From: RPQJ01 sp963698735
GTDB lineage: Bacteria > Pseudomonadota > Gammaproteobacteria > Steroidobacterales > Steroidobacteraceae
Assembly: GCA_963698735.1 (NCBI GenBank)
Contig: CAVOSA010000029.1
Location: 1 to 64,000, forward strand
Length of the DNA: 64,000 bases
Direction: 5' to 3'
Part shown: positions 16,375 to 25,675 of the stretch, piece after piece
Position numbering within the stretch: position 1 is the stretch's first letter
Layout of the letters: each line of letters begins with the position of its first letter
Made by a program: the position numbers and the translations under genes
The notes under the pieces: model-generated
What the model was told of the DNA's origin: nothing
The model's database searches: none
Seen by the model: only the letters and a program-made list of their open reading frames with translations

Positions 16375-17988
16375 TCAGCCCGGCACTTCGTCAGGCTTGT
16401 ATCCGGGCAGCCGCCCTGCCGGGACGAAGGCCAGCAGGCCAAGACAGGTCAACAGCAGGAACGTGAGCTGCAGCGCGCGCAGCCGCGCGTCCGCGTTGAT
16501 CTGCAACGCCGCGTCGACCTGCTCCGGTGACGCCGACGTGCGCGACATCACGTCCCGCAGCCGGTCATTGCTGACGAACGTGACGTTGTCGAGGTCGACC
16601 TGCGAAATGAGCCCCGGCGGGATCGTCGGATGATCGACAAGGGCACGCTGGATGTTCGCGCTGAGGATGCCGACCACGAGCGCGCCGGTGACGGCCGTGC
16701 CGACCGCGCCGGCGAGGTTGCTGACGGTCCCGCGCAATGCGCCAACGTCGGCGGCGAATTCTTTCGGCGAGGACGTGACCAGTACGTTGAACAGCAGCGT
16801 GGCCAGCCCGCCCTGACCTAGACCGACCAGCATCAGCCCCAGCACGACGGTGATGTTGCTCCAGTCGTTGCGCATCACGACCGCCAGCAGCAGCGTCCCT
16901 GCGGTGACGACGGCAAAGGCGCAGCGCGCAATCTGCCGCGGCGTCAGCCGTCCGAACAGCCTCACGACCAGGATCGCCGCAGCCATGACCGCCAGCTGGT
17001 ACGGGATCATGGCGATGGCCGTGTCCAGGCTGGTCCTGCCCTGGACCACCTGGATGTAAAGCGGAATCATGAAGGTGATGGCCTTACCGAGCATCGTGAT
17101 CGCCATCATCGAAATCACCGCCGCGCGGTCCGGCGGCGATTCGATGACCACGAGCGCCAGCAGCGGCGTCTGTCCGGCGGCCTGGCGGCCCTGCGTCCAG
17201 GCGATGAACAACTGCACGCCCACCGCGCCGCAGACGATCATGACCAGCGCCGGGGACAGGCCGAGCACGCTGAACGGCGCGGCGTCACCAGCCAGTAGCA
17301 GGCCCCAGTCGTCGAGGCAGTTGAACCCGACGCTGATCAGGATGACCGCCGCGGCGGCGAGCACGACACCCAGCCGGTCGATCCTGACGGCCGGCGCTTT
17401 CTGGACCGGCGTCAGGTGCCTGCTCAACAGCAGCACGCCGATCGAGAGCGGGATCAGCAGCCCGAACGAGTAGCGCCACCCGAAGTAGGTACCCACGACG
17501 CCCGCCACGAAGAAGGCGACGACCGTGGCGATGGCCTGCACGGCGCCGAGCACGCCGAGGGCCGTCGCCTGCTGCTTGCCCTTGTAGTGGTGTGCCGTCA
17601 GCACGACGAGCGCCGGTATGATCGCCGCGGACGCCAACCCGGCCACGGTCTGCGCCGCGATCATCACTGCCGGACTGCCACTCGACGTCATGACCACCAT
17701 GGCGGCGAGGAATACCGCGGTCATCCAGCGGAACACGCGCAGCGGACCGAACCGCTGGCCGAGCCTGGCGCCGAACATGGTGAAGCCGGCGACGCCGAGC
17801 GAATACGCAACGATTGCGGTGACCACCGTGGTCGGGGGCGTGCTGAACTCGGCGCTGATGCCGCCGATCGAGATTGGCAGGGCGTTGATGTTCCATGACA
17901 TCTGCGCCTGGCCCAGCGCGATGGCCGCCATCGGCCACCACGAGGTTTTCGTCTCGGTCGCGACGCCCACGCTCGAGCGGCTGCTCAT
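16375..17988 (-). CDS. MFS transporter of the 14-helix drug:H+ antiporter type (DHA2)
   Basis: This 537-residue major facilitator has about 14 helices. Motif A-like G-A-R-L-G-Q-R-F-G lies between helices 2 and 3. An interior domain G-T-V-S-N-L-A-G-A-V-G-T-A-V-T-G matches the EmrB/QacA pattern. The long loop before the last helix (about residues 440-500) is typical of this group. It probably exports a toxic compound or metabolite with proton exchange. No periplasmic adaptor gene is adjacent. Confidence 0.82.
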   Translation of the reverse strand: MSSRSSVGVATETKTSWWPMAAIALGQAQMSWNINALPISIGGISAEFSTPPTTVVTAIVAYSLGVAGFTMFGARLGQRFGPLRVFRWMTAVFLAAMVVMTSSGSPAVMIAAQTVAGLASAAIIPALVVLTAHHYKGKQQATALGVLGAVQAIATVVAFFVAGVVGTYFGWRYSFGLLIPLSIGVLLLSRHLTPVQKAPAVRIDRLGVVLAAAAVILISVGFNCLDDWGLLLAGDAAPFSVLGLSPALVMIVCGAVGVQLFIAWTQGRQAAGQTPLLALVVIESPPDRAAVISMMAITMLGKAITFMIPLYIQVVQGRTSLDTAIAMIPYQLAVMAAAILVVRLFGRLTPRQIARCAFAVVTAGTLLLAVVMRNDWSNITVVLGLMLVGLGQGGLATLLFNVLVTSSPKEFAADVGALRGTVSNLAGAVGTAVTGALVVGILSANIQRALVDHPTIPPGLISQVDLDNVTFVSNDRLRDVMSRTSASPEQVDAALQINADARLRALQLTFLLLTCLGLLAFVPAGRLPGYKPDEVPG

Positions 17989-18114
17989 GAATGTTGTTCC
18001 TGGATCATGCCAAGTGCCGAAACGCGACGGCTTTCCCGGCTGCCCGCGGTGTGCTGTCGAGTCTGGGCGCGAATGTTAAGCTGCTTCGCGCAGCCTTATC
18101 GAAGGAGAACACGG

Positions 18115-18585
18115 ATGGGCCTGCGCAAGACGCTGTCGTTGCTGAGCACCCTGGTCCTCGTGGCCGCCTGCGCCACGTCGTCCCGGACGACACCAGCCGA
18201 GCGGCTGGAGTTCTATCGAGCGAACGCCGGCGAGCCCGTCCGCAGCTTCCACAGCCCCGGGCGGCTGTGGGGTTGGCGAGCGATCGGCGACAGCGCGCTG
18301 ACGGTCTGGCCCAGCAGCAATCGTGGGTTCCTGCTGGAACTGACGAATCCATGTCCCGACATGGCGTTCGCGTCGTCGATCGGCCTCACCACTCGCAGCG
18401 GCCGGGTCGCGGCGGGATTCGACAGCGTCGTGGTCCAGAGAAGTGGCGTCGCCGGCAGCCGGAGCACGTGCCGGATCGACACGATCCGGCCGCTCAACAC
18501 CCGGGTCGTCAAGGAATCCAAACGCGACCTGCACGACGTAGATCTGGTCGACCGCGATCCGACGGCACCCGACGAGCCGCAATGA
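18115..18585 (+). CDS. DUF6491-like lipoprotein
   Basis: This 156-residue protein has a lipoprotein signal ending in L-V-A-A-C (Cys about residue 19). The mature part resembles DUF6491 proteins: E-R-L-E-F-Y-R-A-N-A-G-E-P-V-R-S-F at its start, then G-D-S-A-L-T-V-W, a D-M-A-F-A-S-S-I-G-L-T segment, and two conserved cysteines. Function unknown. The ATG at 18115 has GAAGGAGA about seven bases upstream. A longer reading from 18007 lacks both a site and sense. It converges on the beta-barrel gene with a 13-base gap. Confidence 0.78.
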   Translation: MGLRKTLSLLSTLVLVAACATSSRTTPAERLEFYRANAGEPVRSFHSPGRLWGWRAIGDSALTVWPSSNRGFLLELTNPCPDMAFASSIGLTTRSGRVAAGFDSVVVQRSGVAGSRSTCRIDTIRPLNTRVVKESKRDLHDVDLVDRDPTAPDEPQ

Positions 18586-18598
18586 GCCCGGTTGCAGG

Positions 18599-19834
18599 TC
18601 AGAAGGACTTGCGGACCGTCAGCCAGAGTTCGGTCGAGCTGTAGGCCAGCTCGTCGATGTTGCTGTCTTCCCAGTTGTACTCGAACGTCGGGCGCAGCGA
18701 CCAGCCTGGTGCGAAGCCCCACACCAGTCCGCCGCCGAAATTCCAGAGGTCGTCGTTGCGAACCCGCAGCAAGTCGGGATCCGACGTGAAGTCCGGACGC
18801 TCGTCGTCATACGACTCGTTGACGTAGGACCACCAGAAGAAGCCGTCGAGCGTGTCGCGGAACGAATGATCGACCTCGCCGTTGACACCCCACATGGAGG
18901 CATTGCCGTCCGGACGTTCCTGCGTCGCCCATTCCTGCGTCAGTTGTCCGCCGAGGGTCAGCGACGTTCGGCCGTTCGGCAGCGAGTGCGTCCAGCCGGC
19001 AGTGAGTTCGGCAATGTCGCGCGTGCGGTCACGCAGCGGGCCGCTCGGGTACCTGCGCTCGCGGACTTCGCCGCCGATGGTGACCTGGTCGTTGGCGCCG
19101 AGCCCGATGCGGTAGTCGGCGAACAGGCCCCAGTCGTTGCGGTACTGGCCGTCGCCACGATAGCTGGCCCGGCCTCGAATGCCGAAGCGCAGGTTGTCGT
19201 CGTCCACCGGGCGACTGACGTTGAAGTTCCAGCGCAGGTCCGAATCGTTGCGGCGGTTCTTGTCGTCATACCAGCGAAAGCGGTAGTCGAGCGTGCCGTT
19301 GAACGAGTGCCGTTCAGAAATGCCCTTGTTCCAGCCGCCGCCGACGCGCAGGGGCAGGAACGTGTCGTAGTTGCCAGCGCCGCCGAAGATGTCCGTCGCG
19401 CTGGAGGCGTTTTCCCGGTAATTGCCGATGCCGGTCTCGCCGTAGTAGAACGGCCGCCAGTTCCTGCCGGCAGCGTAGTCCGCCGCCGCCCGGTCGTAGA
19501 TCTCGGTCAGGCCGTGCAGGTCGTTCGGCAGGTTGTCGTACTGCAGCACCGTTTCGAATTCGATCCGCGCGCGCGCGTACTCGCCAAGCGCGTAGTAGGC
19601 GCGGCCGAGGCCGAGATGCGCGCCGACCGAACTGGGGTCGGCCTCGAGTGCCTGCTCGAAGAGCGCCTTGGCCTCAGCCGCCTGCCCCGCCTGCAGCAGC
19701 TGCTCGGCTTTGGCCAGGTCGGGTGCTGCGGCCTGGGCGGCGCCCGCCAGCAACAGGCTGGCAACGGCCATGAACCTGGGCCACCGGCCCGCTGCCGGAT
19801 GTCTGCCGCAACTGACGCGTTCTGCGTATGCCAT
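18599..19834 (-). CDS. TPR-containing outer-membrane beta-barrel protein
   Basis: This protein of 411 residues has a signal peptide ending near A-Q-A-A-A-P-D, then two TPR-like helical repeats, then about 300 residues of alternating, aromatic-rich strands ending in F. The C-terminal Phe is the usual outer-membrane insertion signal. The layout resembles Slam-like or PgaA-like barrels that carry TPR domains in the periplasm. ATG at 19834 has AAGG seven bases upstream; ATG at 19771 would give a shorter, more standard signal peptide. Readings up to 20146 overlap the divergent gene and are rejected. Confidence 0.65.
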   Translation of the reverse strand: MAYAERVSCGRHPAAGRWPRFMAVASLLLAGAAQAAAPDLAKAEQLLQAGQAAEAKALFEQALEADPSSVGAHLGLGRAYYALGEYARARIEFETVLQYDNLPNDLHGLTEIYDRAAADYAAGRNWRPFYYGETGIGNYRENASSATDIFGGAGNYDTFLPLRVGGGWNKGISERHSFNGTLDYRFRWYDDKNRRNDSDLRWNFNVSRPVDDDNLRFGIRGRASYRGDGQYRNDWGLFADYRIGLGANDQVTIGGEVRERRYPSGPLRDRTRDIAELTAGWTHSLPNGRTSLTLGGQLTQEWATQERPDGNASMWGVNGEVDHSFRDTLDGFFWWSYVNESYDDERPDFTSDPDLLRVRNDDLWNFGGGLVWGFAPGWSLRPTFEYNWEDSNIDELAYSSTELWLTVRKSF

Positions 19835-20093
19835 GAGTGACCTTGAACGGCCGGAGGATGGCGAAAACGGTCGCCAGACCGTGGACGCCGGGGCGAGATC
19901 CAGTAACGATTCGTATTGTAGATTATCAGAGCCCGCGCCCGCGAAAACAGTAGACTCATTTTCGCCGCCGCCGGCGCGTGTCCAGCAGGCTTCCCGGCGC
20001 AAACAGGATTGCAGAAAGCAGGATAAACTTGCAGCCCGCCGCTTGCGCAGTCGCAGCCTTGCTGCCTGCCACGCACCAGAGGAATGCATCGAG

Positions 20094-21533
20094 ATGAGGA
20101 GATACGCGATCCTGGCGTTCGCGACAGCCGGCATAGCCGGCTGCATGCCCGGTCCCGACTACGTACGGCCCGAGGTGAATACACCGGCAGCGTGGCGTAT
20201 CGACTACACGCAGGCCGCCGAAGTGGCCAACACCAAGTGGTGGGAGCAGTTCGGCGACCCAGTGCTCAATGGGCTGGTGGAGACCGCGCTGCGCGAGAAC
20301 CTCGACGTGCGCATTGCTGCCGCGCGGGTCGATCAGTTTATCGGCGCACTGGAAGCCACGCGTTCGCAGCTGTATCCGCAGTTCGGCTACGGTGCCGATG
20401 CCAACCGGGTGCGCGCGAGCCGGGTCGGCCAGCCGCCGATCCCCGCCGGTGCCGACAACTATTTCTCGCTGTACCAGGCGTCGCTCGGCGCATCCTGGCA
20501 GCTCGACCTGTTCGGGCGCGTGCGGCGCCTGTCCGAGGCGTCGCAGGCGCAGGTCTACGCCAGCGAGCAGGCGCAACGCGGCGTGGTGCTGTCGCTGGTG
20601 GCGAGCGTCACCACCAGCTACATCGCGCTGCGTGCCCTCGACCGTCAGCTCGAGATCGCGCAGGCGACAGCCCGGAATTTTGGCGAAACGGCGCGGATCT
20701 TCGACCTGCGATTCAAGGCCGGCGTCGTCGCAAAAACCGAAGTGATGCAGATCACCTCGCAGCAGGAGCAGGCGCAAGCGGCCATTCCAGCCTTCGAACA
20801 GGCCATCGCCGCGCAGGAGAACCTGATCTCGATCCTGCTCGGACGAAATCCGGGGCCGATCCCGCGCGGCAAGACCATTGACCAGCTGGTCGCGCCCCAG
20901 ATCCCGGCAGACCTGCCCGCGACGCTGCTACAACGCCGGCCGGACATCCTGCAGGCCGAGCAGAACCTGGTTGCGGCGAATGCCAACGTCGGCGCCACGC
21001 GGGCGCTCTACTATCCCGACATCTCGATCACGGGCGCCCTTGGCACCGTCAGCACGGCATTCGCCGACCTGCTGACCGACCCGGCGACCACGCTGCTGCT
21101 CGGAGGCAGTGTGTCCGGCCCGATCTTTACCTTCGGCGGCATCAAGGGTCAGGTCGATGCGGCCGAGGCACTGTCTCGGCAGGCGGAGCTGGTCTATCGA
21201 CAGACGATCCTGAACGCATTTCGCGAGACCAACGATGCGCTGACGGGCTCGCAGAAGAAGATCGCGGAGGTCGAGGCGCAGCAGCGGCGCGTCGATGCGC
21301 TGCGCGAGTTCGCCCGCCTGTCGACACTGCGATTCGACAAGGGAGTAGCGGGCTATCTTGACGTGCTGGTGGCGGAGAATGAGTTATTCGCGGCCGAACT
21401 GGCCTCGGTGCGCCTGCAGGCTGATCGCTACGCACAGGTTGTGAACGTGTACCAGGCCATGGGTGGAGGCTGGGTCGACATCGCCAGCGCGATCGCGCCG
21501 AAGCCGCAGAATGCCGTCGCGCCCCGCCTATGA
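20094..21533 (+). CDS. NodT-family outer-membrane efflux lipoprotein (RND/TolC-like)
   Basis: This 479-residue outer-membrane factor of the NodT family has a lipobox (A-G-I-A-G-C, Cys about 17), then G-P-D-Y-V-R-P-E at the mature start. W-W-x-x-F-G-D-P-x-L-N-x-L-V is followed by two long coiled-coil repeats and R-R-P-D-I-L-Q-A-E-Q-N-L. It should form the exit channel of a tripartite efflux pump. No inner-membrane pump or adaptor lies beside it, so its partners are elsewhere. The ATG at 20094 has AGAGGAA upstream. The 3' end overlaps the DUF4105 gene by four bases. Confidence 0.88.
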   Translation: MRRYAILAFATAGIAGCMPGPDYVRPEVNTPAAWRIDYTQAAEVANTKWWEQFGDPVLNGLVETALRENLDVRIAAARVDQFIGALEATRSQLYPQFGYGADANRVRASRVGQPPIPAGADNYFSLYQASLGASWQLDLFGRVRRLSEASQAQVYASEQAQRGVVLSLVASVTTSYIALRALDRQLEIAQATARNFGETARIFDLRFKAGVVAKTEVMQITSQQEQAQAAIPAFEQAIAAQENLISILLGRNPGPIPRGKTIDQLVAPQIPADLPATLLQRRPDILQAEQNLVAANANVGATRALYYPDISITGALGTVSTAFADLLTDPATTLLLGGSVSGPIFTFGGIKGQVDAAEALSRQAELVYRQTILNAFRETNDALTGSQKKIAEVEAQQRRVDALREFARLSTLRFDKGVAGYLDVLVAENELFAAELASVRLQADRYAQVVNVYQAMGGGWVDIASAIAPKPQNAVAPRL

Positions 21534-22570
21534 CGGACGCTGAATCCCGCACGGACACCGTGAAGCCGGGCTGGCTGCGGAAGATCCCGGGTGGGCTGTT
21601 GAAGGGAGCCCGGTTTCTGTTTCTCGCCCTGGTCGTCGGCTGGGCCACGCTCGCCATTTACTTTTCCACACTGCCCTGGCCGTGGGTGCGGATCGGGCTC
21701 GCGATCGTCTTCGCGGCGTTCGGCATCTGGGCAATCTGGCTGACGCGTAGGCCGCGCATGCGCTGGGTCTTCGCAGGACTGTATCTGGTCGTCCTGGTCG
21801 GCTGGAGCTTCATCCGGCCCTCGCACGAACGCGACTGGCGGCCGGACGTCGCGGTCATGCCCCGGGCCACCATCGACGGTGACCGCGTGCGCATCAGCGG
21901 CGTGCGCAATTTCGACTATCGCAGCCGGGACGATTTCACGGCGCGGTACGAAGAACGCGAAGTCTCGTTGTCGCACCTGACCGGGCTCGATTTCTTCATC
22001 TCCTACTGGATGCCGGGGCCCGTGGGCCACACCTTCGTGAGTTTCATCTTCGACAACGCGCCCCCGCTCAACATCTCCATTGAAACGCGACCGGAGGTGC
22101 ACGAGGGCTTTGACCCGCTCGCGTCGCTCTTCAAGAAGTACGAGTTGATCTACGTCGTGGGCGAAGAGCGCGACATCGTCGGCGTCCGCACGAATTTCCG
22201 CAACGAAGACGTGTATTTTTACCGCTTGCGGATACCGGCCGAGAATGCGCGCCAGCTGTTCCTGGTCTACCTCGAGCGCATCAATCAGCTGGCCGATCGT
22301 CCGGAGTTCTACCATCTACTGAGCAACAGCTGCACGATCAACATCGTGCGCTACGCGAACCTGGCGGGCCGGATCGGCGATTTCGACTTCCGGCATTATC
22401 TCAACGGCTGGGTCGACCGCTATTTCTACGATGTGCGACTGCTGAACTCGACCTTCCCGTTTCCTGAGCTGCGGCGTCGATCACGGGTCGATCCGTCGGT
22501 GAAGGCAGCGGAGCCGGTGGAGGATTTCGCGCAGCACATTCGCGAGTCTGTGCCCGGAATGACGCATTGA
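21530..22570 (+). CDS. DUF4105-family membrane protein
   Basis: This 346-residue protein has three N-terminal membrane helices (about residues 27-45, 50-68 and 78-93), then a DUF4105-type domain. That domain shows G-H-T-F-V-S-F-I-F-D-N near 170 and N-S-C-T-I-N-I near 263, which contain the conserved His and Asn-Cys pair of the family. These residues suggest an NlpC/P60-like or other Cys-His hydrolase fold, but the activity is not known. It overlaps the NodT gene (ATGA), so the two are likely co-expressed. Confidence 0.78.
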   Translation: MTDAESRTDTVKPGWLRKIPGGLLKGARFLFLALVVGWATLAIYFSTLPWPWVRIGLAIVFAAFGIWAIWLTRRPRMRWVFAGLYLVVLVGWSFIRPSHERDWRPDVAVMPRATIDGDRVRISGVRNFDYRSRDDFTARYEEREVSLSHLTGLDFFISYWMPGPVGHTFVSFIFDNAPPLNISIETRPEVHEGFDPLASLFKKYELIYVVGEERDIVGVRTNFRNEDVYFYRLRIPAENARQLFLVYLERINQLADRPEFYHLLSNSCTINIVRYANLAGRIGDFDFRHYLNGWVDRYFYDVRLLNSTFPFPELRRRSRVDPSVKAAEPVEDFAQHIRESVPGMTH

Positions 22571-22660
22571 AACTGCAAAGCGCGCGATGCCGCGCACTGT
22601 TGCGTAGTACGGCGTGGCAGCCGATGCGCTTCCATGATCAACCTTGAGCGGAGTACGCCC

Positions 22661-23506
22661 ATGTCCCTGCATCGCCCCTATAGTCTTGCTCTCGTTGTCA
22701 CGGCACTGTGTGTGGCCGGCTGTGCCCGGAGCACGCCGCCGGAATCTCCGGCACCGGCGGCTGCGCCCGCAGTTGCGTCAGCGCCTGCCGCCCCCACAGC
22801 TGCCTCGACCACCCCCGACACGGCGACGACCCTGGTCGCGTACCAGTGGCAGCTCAAGTCGGCGACCGACGCCGCGGGCCAGTCGCTCGCTGCGTTCTTC
22901 CCGACACCGGATAAGCCGCTGGGCGTCGAGTTCGGCGACGGCCGGCTCGGCGTGACCGGCGGCTGCAATCGCATCAGCATGGGTTACCAGCTGCTCGACA
23001 CGACGCAGCTGCAGCTCGGCCAGGGGATGTCAACGATGATGGCCTGCCCACCGCCGTTGGCGAACGCCGATGCCGCATTCGCCAAGTTCCTTTCCGGCAC
23101 CCTGCAGGTTGCGGTCGAAGGCGAGGCCGGTGCGCCGCAACTGCGGCTGGCGGCAGCGGACGGCAGCACCCTGACCTTCAGCGGCACGCCCACGCCGGAA
23201 ACCCGCTTTGGCGGCCCCGGCACGCGCGCGTTCCTCGAGGTCTCGACCGAGCCTTGCGTGGCGCCCGCCCCGTCAACGCCCCCCTGCCTGATGGTGCGCG
23301 ATCGCCACTTCGACGAGAATGGCCTCGCCAGCGGCACACCGGGCGAATGGCGGCCGTTGCCCGAAGGTATCGAGGGCTATACGCCCAGAGCGGGCGAACA
23401 ACACGTGGTGCGAGTCAAGCGCTTCGAGCAGGCCGGGGCTGCCGGCGGCGCACCGGCGGTGCACTTCGTGCTCGACCTGATCATCGAGACGCGGACCATT
23501 CAGTGA
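22661..23506 (+). CDS. META-domain and DUF4377 lipoprotein
   Basis: This 281-residue lipoprotein has a lipobox (C-V-A-G-C) followed by an Ala/Pro-rich linker. Next comes a META (HslJ-like) domain with G-C-N-R-I-S and M-A-C-P-P-P at about residues 105-140. The C-terminal DUF4377 domain has E-P-C-V-A-P and P-C-L-M-V-R, then E-W-R-P-L-P-E-G-I-E-G-Y. Proteins of this type are linked to envelope stress, but the function is not established. The ATG at 22661 follows GGAG. The last 7 bases overlap the convergent hydrolase gene. Confidence 0.8.
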   Translation: MSLHRPYSLALVVTALCVAGCARSTPPESPAPAAAPAVASAPAAPTAASTTPDTATTLVAYQWQLKSATDAAGQSLAAFFPTPDKPLGVEFGDGRLGVTGGCNRISMGYQLLDTTQLQLGQGMSTMMACPPPLANADAAFAKFLSGTLQVAVEGEAGAPQLRLAAADGSTLTFSGTPTPETRFGGPGTRAFLEVSTEPCVAPAPSTPPCLMVRDRHFDENGLASGTPGEWRPLPEGIEGYTPRAGEQHVVRVKRFEQAGAAGGAPAVHFVLDLIIETRTIQ

Positions 23507-24999
23507 AGCGAGCCGGCGCCCTGCCCTGAGTGCGCTGCTGACTCGACGTGGTCTTCGCTGCCGCGACCACCGGCGCTGTCGATCCACGCCAGCGCCCGTG
23601 CGTCGAGGTAGGCATAGAACGGATTGTGCCGCAGGCGCAGCAGCCATTCGGCGGGAAGCACCAGCGTGCCCCGCTCGCCCTGGATGGCCATCTGGCCAAG
23701 GAAGAGTGTTTCCTCGTTGCCGGGCGGCCGCTGGCCGTAAAGCGGATCGTCCGGCGGAATGGGCAGCGCCACGTGGGACAAGGAGATCACGCCGGGTGGC
23801 CAGGTCATGTGCAGCGGTTCGGTCTGCGACACTTCGGCTGAAAATGGCGCCTGGTGGCGGGCCACGACCATGGCACTCTCGTCGTTTTCGTTGGTCACCA
23901 GCGTCACGGCGAACGGCAGTCGGCTGTCGCCCATCACCCGGTTGGTCAACGCCATCCCGTCCGAGACCAGCAGCATGGACTTGGCCGCGTAGCGGTTGAC
24001 GTCGAACAACACGAGTTCGTGCCGGTGAGGATCGAGCAGTCCGAGCAGCCGCGTAACCACGGCGTCGGTCGACACCGTCGAGTCCGCGTTCGACTTGAAC
24101 ACCAGGATTGGCGGCAATTCGCCGGCACGCTGCGCGCGCGCCCGGCTCGCGATGCGCCGGGACACGGATTGCGTCAGGCGATGCACCTGTTCGCCCGCAT
24201 TGGTCGTGAAGGAGTTGTACTTGTAGGGGTCGAACTCCGGCTCGATGTTGAGCCACGCCAGGTTGCCCAGCCCGGGCAGCACGGACAACCGGCGTTTCCA
24301 ACTGGCCGCTGCTGCGGCCGCGTGGATGCCGATAGCCGGTGACACCAGGACCAGGCTGGCCGGCACCGGCCCCGTCCGCCCGTCGAGCGCGTTGAGCGTG
24401 AAATCCAGGGCCAGCGGCGCACCGGTCGAGTAGCCGATGACGTGGATCGGCCGCTTGCCGACCTGCTGCGCGAGGTGCTCGACTCCCATTTGCACGACGG
24501 CGGCCATGTCCTCCCAGCGGACATCGAGCAGTCCTGAGGGCGCGGTGCCGTGGCCGGGCAGGCGCAGGCCGACGACCCAGTAGTTGCGCTTGTGCAGTGC
24601 CTCGCCCAATGCCCGCAGGCTGTACGGCGAATCCGACATCCCGTGCAGCAGCAACACTGCGCCGACCGGCGCTTCAGCTGGCAACTCGAAGCTGCGGTTC
24701 CAGTTCGGCTCACGACCCTGCGGATCGCTGGCACTGCCCTTGCTGTAGCGCATGAGCGCAGTGCCGGGCCCGGTTTCGGTGCGCGCATACACCTTGGTGT
24801 CGAGTTGCGCGAACAACCGGTCTTCCAGGCGCAGATAGTCCTCGAAGTCGCGAACCTCGTCGGCCTTGGCTGCGCGGAATTCCTCGGTCAGTTCCGCGGT
24901 GTGCCACGGCTCCGGCGGCGGGCCGCCGCAGCCCTGGAGAAACATTGCGGCACCGGTCAGGATGCAGAGCGCACGCAGTCGGGGACGTCGAATGAGCAT
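23500..24999 (-). CDS. Alpha/beta hydrolase lipoprotein, paralogue of the hydrolase at 4787-6367
   Basis: This 499-residue protein starts with a lipoprotein signal (L-Q-G-C, Cys24), so it is probably anchored in the envelope. The hydrolase core shows L-L-L-H-G-M-S-D-S-P-Y-S-L-R, R-L-P-G-H-G-T, and nucleophile G-Y-S-T-G with Ser191. A likely acid lies in S-N-A-D-S-T-V-S-T and the likely catalytic His in S-L-S-H-V-A-L-P-I-P-x-D-D-P-L-Y-G. All these landmarks align with the 4787-6367 protein in the same order. The natural substrate is unknown. Confidence 0.78.
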   Translation of the reverse strand: MLIRRPRLRALCILTGAAMFLQGCGGPPPEPWHTAELTEEFRAAKADEVRDFEDYLRLEDRLFAQLDTKVYARTETGPGTALMRYSKGSASDPQGREPNWNRSFELPAEAPVGAVLLLHGMSDSPYSLRALGEALHKRNYWVVGLRLPGHGTAPSGLLDVRWEDMAAVVQMGVEHLAQQVGKRPIHVIGYSTGAPLALDFTLNALDGRTGPVPASLVLVSPAIGIHAAAAAASWKRRLSVLPGLGNLAWLNIEPEFDPYKYNSFTTNAGEQVHRLTQSVSRRIASRARAQRAGELPPILVFKSNADSTVSTDAVVTRLLGLLDPHRHELVLFDVNRYAAKSMLLVSDGMALTNRVMGDSRLPFAVTLVTNENDESAMVVARHQAPFSAEVSQTEPLHMTWPPGVISLSHVALPIPPDDPLYGQRPPGNEETLFLGQMAIQGERGTLVLPAEWLLRLRHNPFYAYLDARALAWIDSAGGRGSEDHVESAAHSGQGAGSLH

Positions 25000-25112
25000 A
25001 TCCAGCCATTCTCCAGACTTCGACAGGCTTCTGCCATGACATCGAATTCACGACCGGCCCCTGACCTGCCAAACTCTCACGGGGGGTACACCCACCACAC
25101 AAGGACGAACGC

Positions 25113-25616
25113 ATGGCTACCCGTACAGATTTTTCCCCCGAGCAGTGGCAGGCACTTCGCAATGCGCCACAGCTAGTCGCACTGGCCACCGCCACCGCGG
25201 GCAACAGCGGCTTGTTTGGCAGTCTTTCCGAAGGGATGGCGATGGCCTCGACCATGGCGGAGGCCCTGCGTGGCGAGCAACCCCTGCTGAAAGAGATCTT
25301 CGGCAAGGACGAGATGCGCGCGGCCCAGGATCAGATCAAGAGCATGGCCAAGTCCGCGCCGGACCGGGCGTCCCTCAACACCTTGCTGCAGAAGGCCGCA
25401 ACTGATGCAACTGCCGCAGCATTGGCGGCGCTGACGGCCAAGGGTGCCGCGGCCGACGCTGACGCCTTTCGCAAGCTGCTCGCTGGAATCGGCCAGAAGG
25501 TCGCGAATGCTTCCACCGAAGGCGGGTTCCTCGGCTTCGGCGGCGAGCGGGTGAGTGAAGGCGAACGGCAGTTTCTCGCGCAACTCAACGCACTGGTGGG
25601 CACGAAACTCGCCTGA
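25113..25616 (+). CDS. Hypothetical Ala-rich helical protein next to the kinase
   Basis: This 167-residue soluble protein is mainly predicted alpha-helix with many Ala residues, and I recognise no motif or family. AAGGA precedes the ATG. It lies 59 bases before the YegI-like kinase on the same strand, so it may be part of the same unit and could be a substrate or partner. That is inferred from position only. Confidence 0.6.
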   Translation: MATRTDFSPEQWQALRNAPQLVALATATAGNSGLFGSLSEGMAMASTMAEALRGEQPLLKEIFGKDEMRAAQDQIKSMAKSAPDRASLNTLLQKAATDATAAALAALTAKGAAADADAFRKLLAGIGQKVANASTEGGFLGFGGERVSEGERQFLAQLNALVGTKLA

Positions 25617-25675
25617 ATGGCAGCGGTGCGGGTTGCGGTGGAACACCGCAACCTGCGCTGCAGCTGCCACGGAAC

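Noticed and set aside
19835..20146. N-terminal extension of the beta-barrel protein gene
   Set aside because: It would overlap the start of the divergent NodT-family gene, and its sequence is Arg/Ser-rich with no signal peptide at its beginning.
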